The notes under the pieces: model-generated
What the model was told of the DNA's origin: nothing
Databases searched by the model: none
Seen by the model: only the letters and a program-made list of their open reading frames with translations
Made by a program: the position numbers and the translations under genes
Assembly: GCF_954871325.1 (NCBI RefSeq)
Contig: NC_088776.1
Location: forward strand, 24,724,508-24,788,507
Source of the DNA: Gordionus sp. m RMFG-2023
Taxonomy: Eukaryota; Nematomorpha; Gordioida; Chordodea; Parachordodidae
Length of the DNA stretch: 64,000 bases
Reading direction: 5' to 3'
Shown: piece by piece, positions 62,161 through 64,000 of the stretch
Position numbering within the stretch: position 1 is the first letter of the stretch
How the letters are laid out: each line of letters opens with the position of its first letter

Positions 62161-62727
62161 GTAATTTTGGACAAATTAATTTTTATATAGTAACTATAGG
62201 TGTAGCTAGACTCTTGCTGCCTTCAGCCCGCTTGTGTCCAACCAGCGGCTGGGGTGCGCTCATATTTTAAATAGTATTTATTTTACTTCTATATAATTTG
62301 ATACTGGTAAAATACAAATAAACGGGCTAATTTAATACTAGTTGAGAATCAAGATTTATTATTTAATATTGATCACATAAATTAATCTCATTGCAAGTCA
62401 TATCTAAAGAAAATGTTATTGATCTACTCAAAATTGTGTAATGTGTTTTTGTTGTTAATTTTTTCCTAATCCCATTCACAAATAAACACGATATATTATA
62501 TCTATTGGAAAAATATGTGGAAAGTAAAACTATTAAATGATGGAATGCCTCACTAGATATTAAAATAATTTGATTATAAGCTGTGTTCATTAGATTGAGT
62601 ATTTCATTATTGAAAAGATAGTATATATCCTTAATATCCAGATATAATGGCAGATATTCAGACGCGACATATTATTTATATTCAAAAAAATAAATATTAT
62701 TTTTATTAACAAAATTATATAATATAT

Positions 62728-64000
62728 CATTGGCGTACGCAGCGGGGGGAGGGGGGGGGCAAATCCCCCCCAAAGCCAAAATGCAGATGCCGGACATATT
62801 TTTCAAAAATATTATTTTTTATATTTTTATATTTTATTATAATTATTCATATCTATTTCTTTTTAAAATTTTATAATATTACCTTTTTCATTTACTAATT
62901 TACTTTATCAATTAATTTCATTTTCAAGTTTTCCTTGTGGCGTAATATTTATCTATTATTTTTAAATTTCCCGGTATTATAATTTTCAAATTTCTAGTCA
63001 TGGATATTAGACTTTTTTTAAAAAAACGCTGAAGGTGAAAATCATGCTAAAAAGCAAAAAAGTATAGTATGATAATTTAATAAACAAAAGATGTGAACTG
63101 ATGATTTCCTCAAAAGAATCAATTCAAAAGGGGGATATGATTCCCATTTCATCAATAATTGATAAAAATAGGGTTAAAATTGCAAAAGAAAATAGAGGCA
63201 AGATAAAACTAAGTATTGAGGCTATTTTATATTGTGGCTTGCAAGGCCTAGAACTTCGTGGCCACAAGGATTCAGGAAGCTTAAATTTTAATAATAATGA
63301 TAACGAAGGTAATTTCCGTGGACTTTTAAAATTTAAGCATTAGGATATCCTGTATTAATGGAGAGCCTCATTAGTACCAATAAAAATGCTACTTATCTCA
63401 GCCCTAGGATATAAAATGAGATAATTGATATTCGCAACAATATCATTTTAGAAAAATTGATTGTTGAAATCAATTCTGCCCCATGCTTCTCAATTTTGGC
63501 AGATGAGACCACGGACATTGCTGGCATTAAGCAGTCGTTGTGTGCGCGATATGTAGATACTCATAAAAACATTATCAAGGAAATGTTTCTCTAATTTATT
63601 CCTGTTTCAAGCATGACTGGGTCTGCTTTAGCTGATGTAATATTTGTGAATCTTAAAAAATTAAAAGTAATAATTAATCTTATTATATAATTATTTTAAA
63701 AAATATAGCTAAATATAAATATGATACGTGGGCAAGGGTATGATGGAGCACGTGAAATGAGTGGACAATTCAATGGGCTTCAGGCATTTATTAAAAAAAA
63801 ATGCCCAACAGCTATATATGTCCACTGTGCTGCCCATTCACTCAACTTAGCAATATCGGATTCATGTTCTTTACCATTGATATCAAATTGCTTAGGTTTT
63901 TAATTATTAAATTAAATTTTTTATATTTATATCAGGTAAAATATCTAGCATCTATGAGATGTTTAGATACCCCAAGCGTCAAAATATTTTGAACAGAATT
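62728..64000 (+). mobile_element. ZMYM1-type hAT element, left part; runs off the window
   Basis: The left end CATTGGCGTACGCAGC is followed by a G-run and C-run hairpin (62743-62773). Broken transposase frames follow on the + strand. 63101-63343 ends with LQGLELRGHKDSGSLNFN and GNFRGLLKFKH. About 63380-63600 has PCFSILADETTDIAGIKQSL and CARYVD. 63721-63903 reads MIRGQGYDGAREMSGQFNGL and YVHCAAHSLNLAISDSCSLP. These are the DUF4371/RNase-H-fold motifs of ZMYM1-like hAT transposases; DETTD and RGQGYDGA carry conserved acidic residues. Several stops and frameshifts make it inactive. It lies in an intron of IDE. The C-terminal dimerisation domain would be to the right. Confidence 0.75.

Overview
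This is an AT-rich animal genomic window, roughly three quarters A+T by eye. It holds parts of three host genes with GT-AG introns, embedded in a dense layer of transposable elements. From left to right the genes are: the last exons of an SBF1/SBF2-type (MTMR5/MTMR13) pseudophosphatase gene (+ strand, 1062-2635); a complete 12-exon, 780-codon membrane-anchored collagen gene (- strand, 18494-14033); and the first 11 coding exons of an insulin-degrading enzyme (IDE) gene (+ strand, from 38617, running past the right edge). The collagen joins an N-terminus resembling the nematode cuticle-collagen N-domain, with a following basic cleavage motif, to a C-terminus of the short-chain collagen C4 (spongin short chain) type. 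That combination suggests an invertebrate, perhaps an ecdysozoan such as a nematode relative or hairworm. This placement is inference only.

Layout: 1-2.9 kb, end of the SBF gene. 3-14 kb, intergenic DNA with several copies of one hAT-type non-autonomous family (GGCCCGG-rich ends, 8-bp target duplications), a tRNA-like SINE, tandem duplications and a dead ZMYM1-type hAT transposase. 14-18.6 kb, the collagen gene. 18.6-38.6 kb, a 20-kb gene-poor interval with a decayed BED-finger hAT element, a LINE with an R2-like C-terminal region that carries a second copy of its own 3' end inside it, a direct-repeat pair, and a 5.3-kb hAT element with an exact 8-bp target duplication that contains a Mutator-like element. 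38.6-62.2 kb, the IDE gene. Its 13.8-kb fourth intron contains a giant inverted repeat of an APE-type LINE (about 2.55-kb arms, about 99% identical) and a nested set of hAT elements. 62.7 kb to the end, another ZMYM1-type hAT element in the next IDE intron.

The three host genes share no evident pathway. SBF proteins are membrane-trafficking regulators, the collagen is probably extracellular matrix or cuticle, and IDE is a peptide-degrading zinc protease. The SBF and collagen genes converge, and the collagen and IDE genes diverge. I saw no bacterial or organellar DNA, no CRISPR array and no rRNA. All exon boundaries come from splice-site phase and from remembered family sequences; none was tested by alignment or RNA data.
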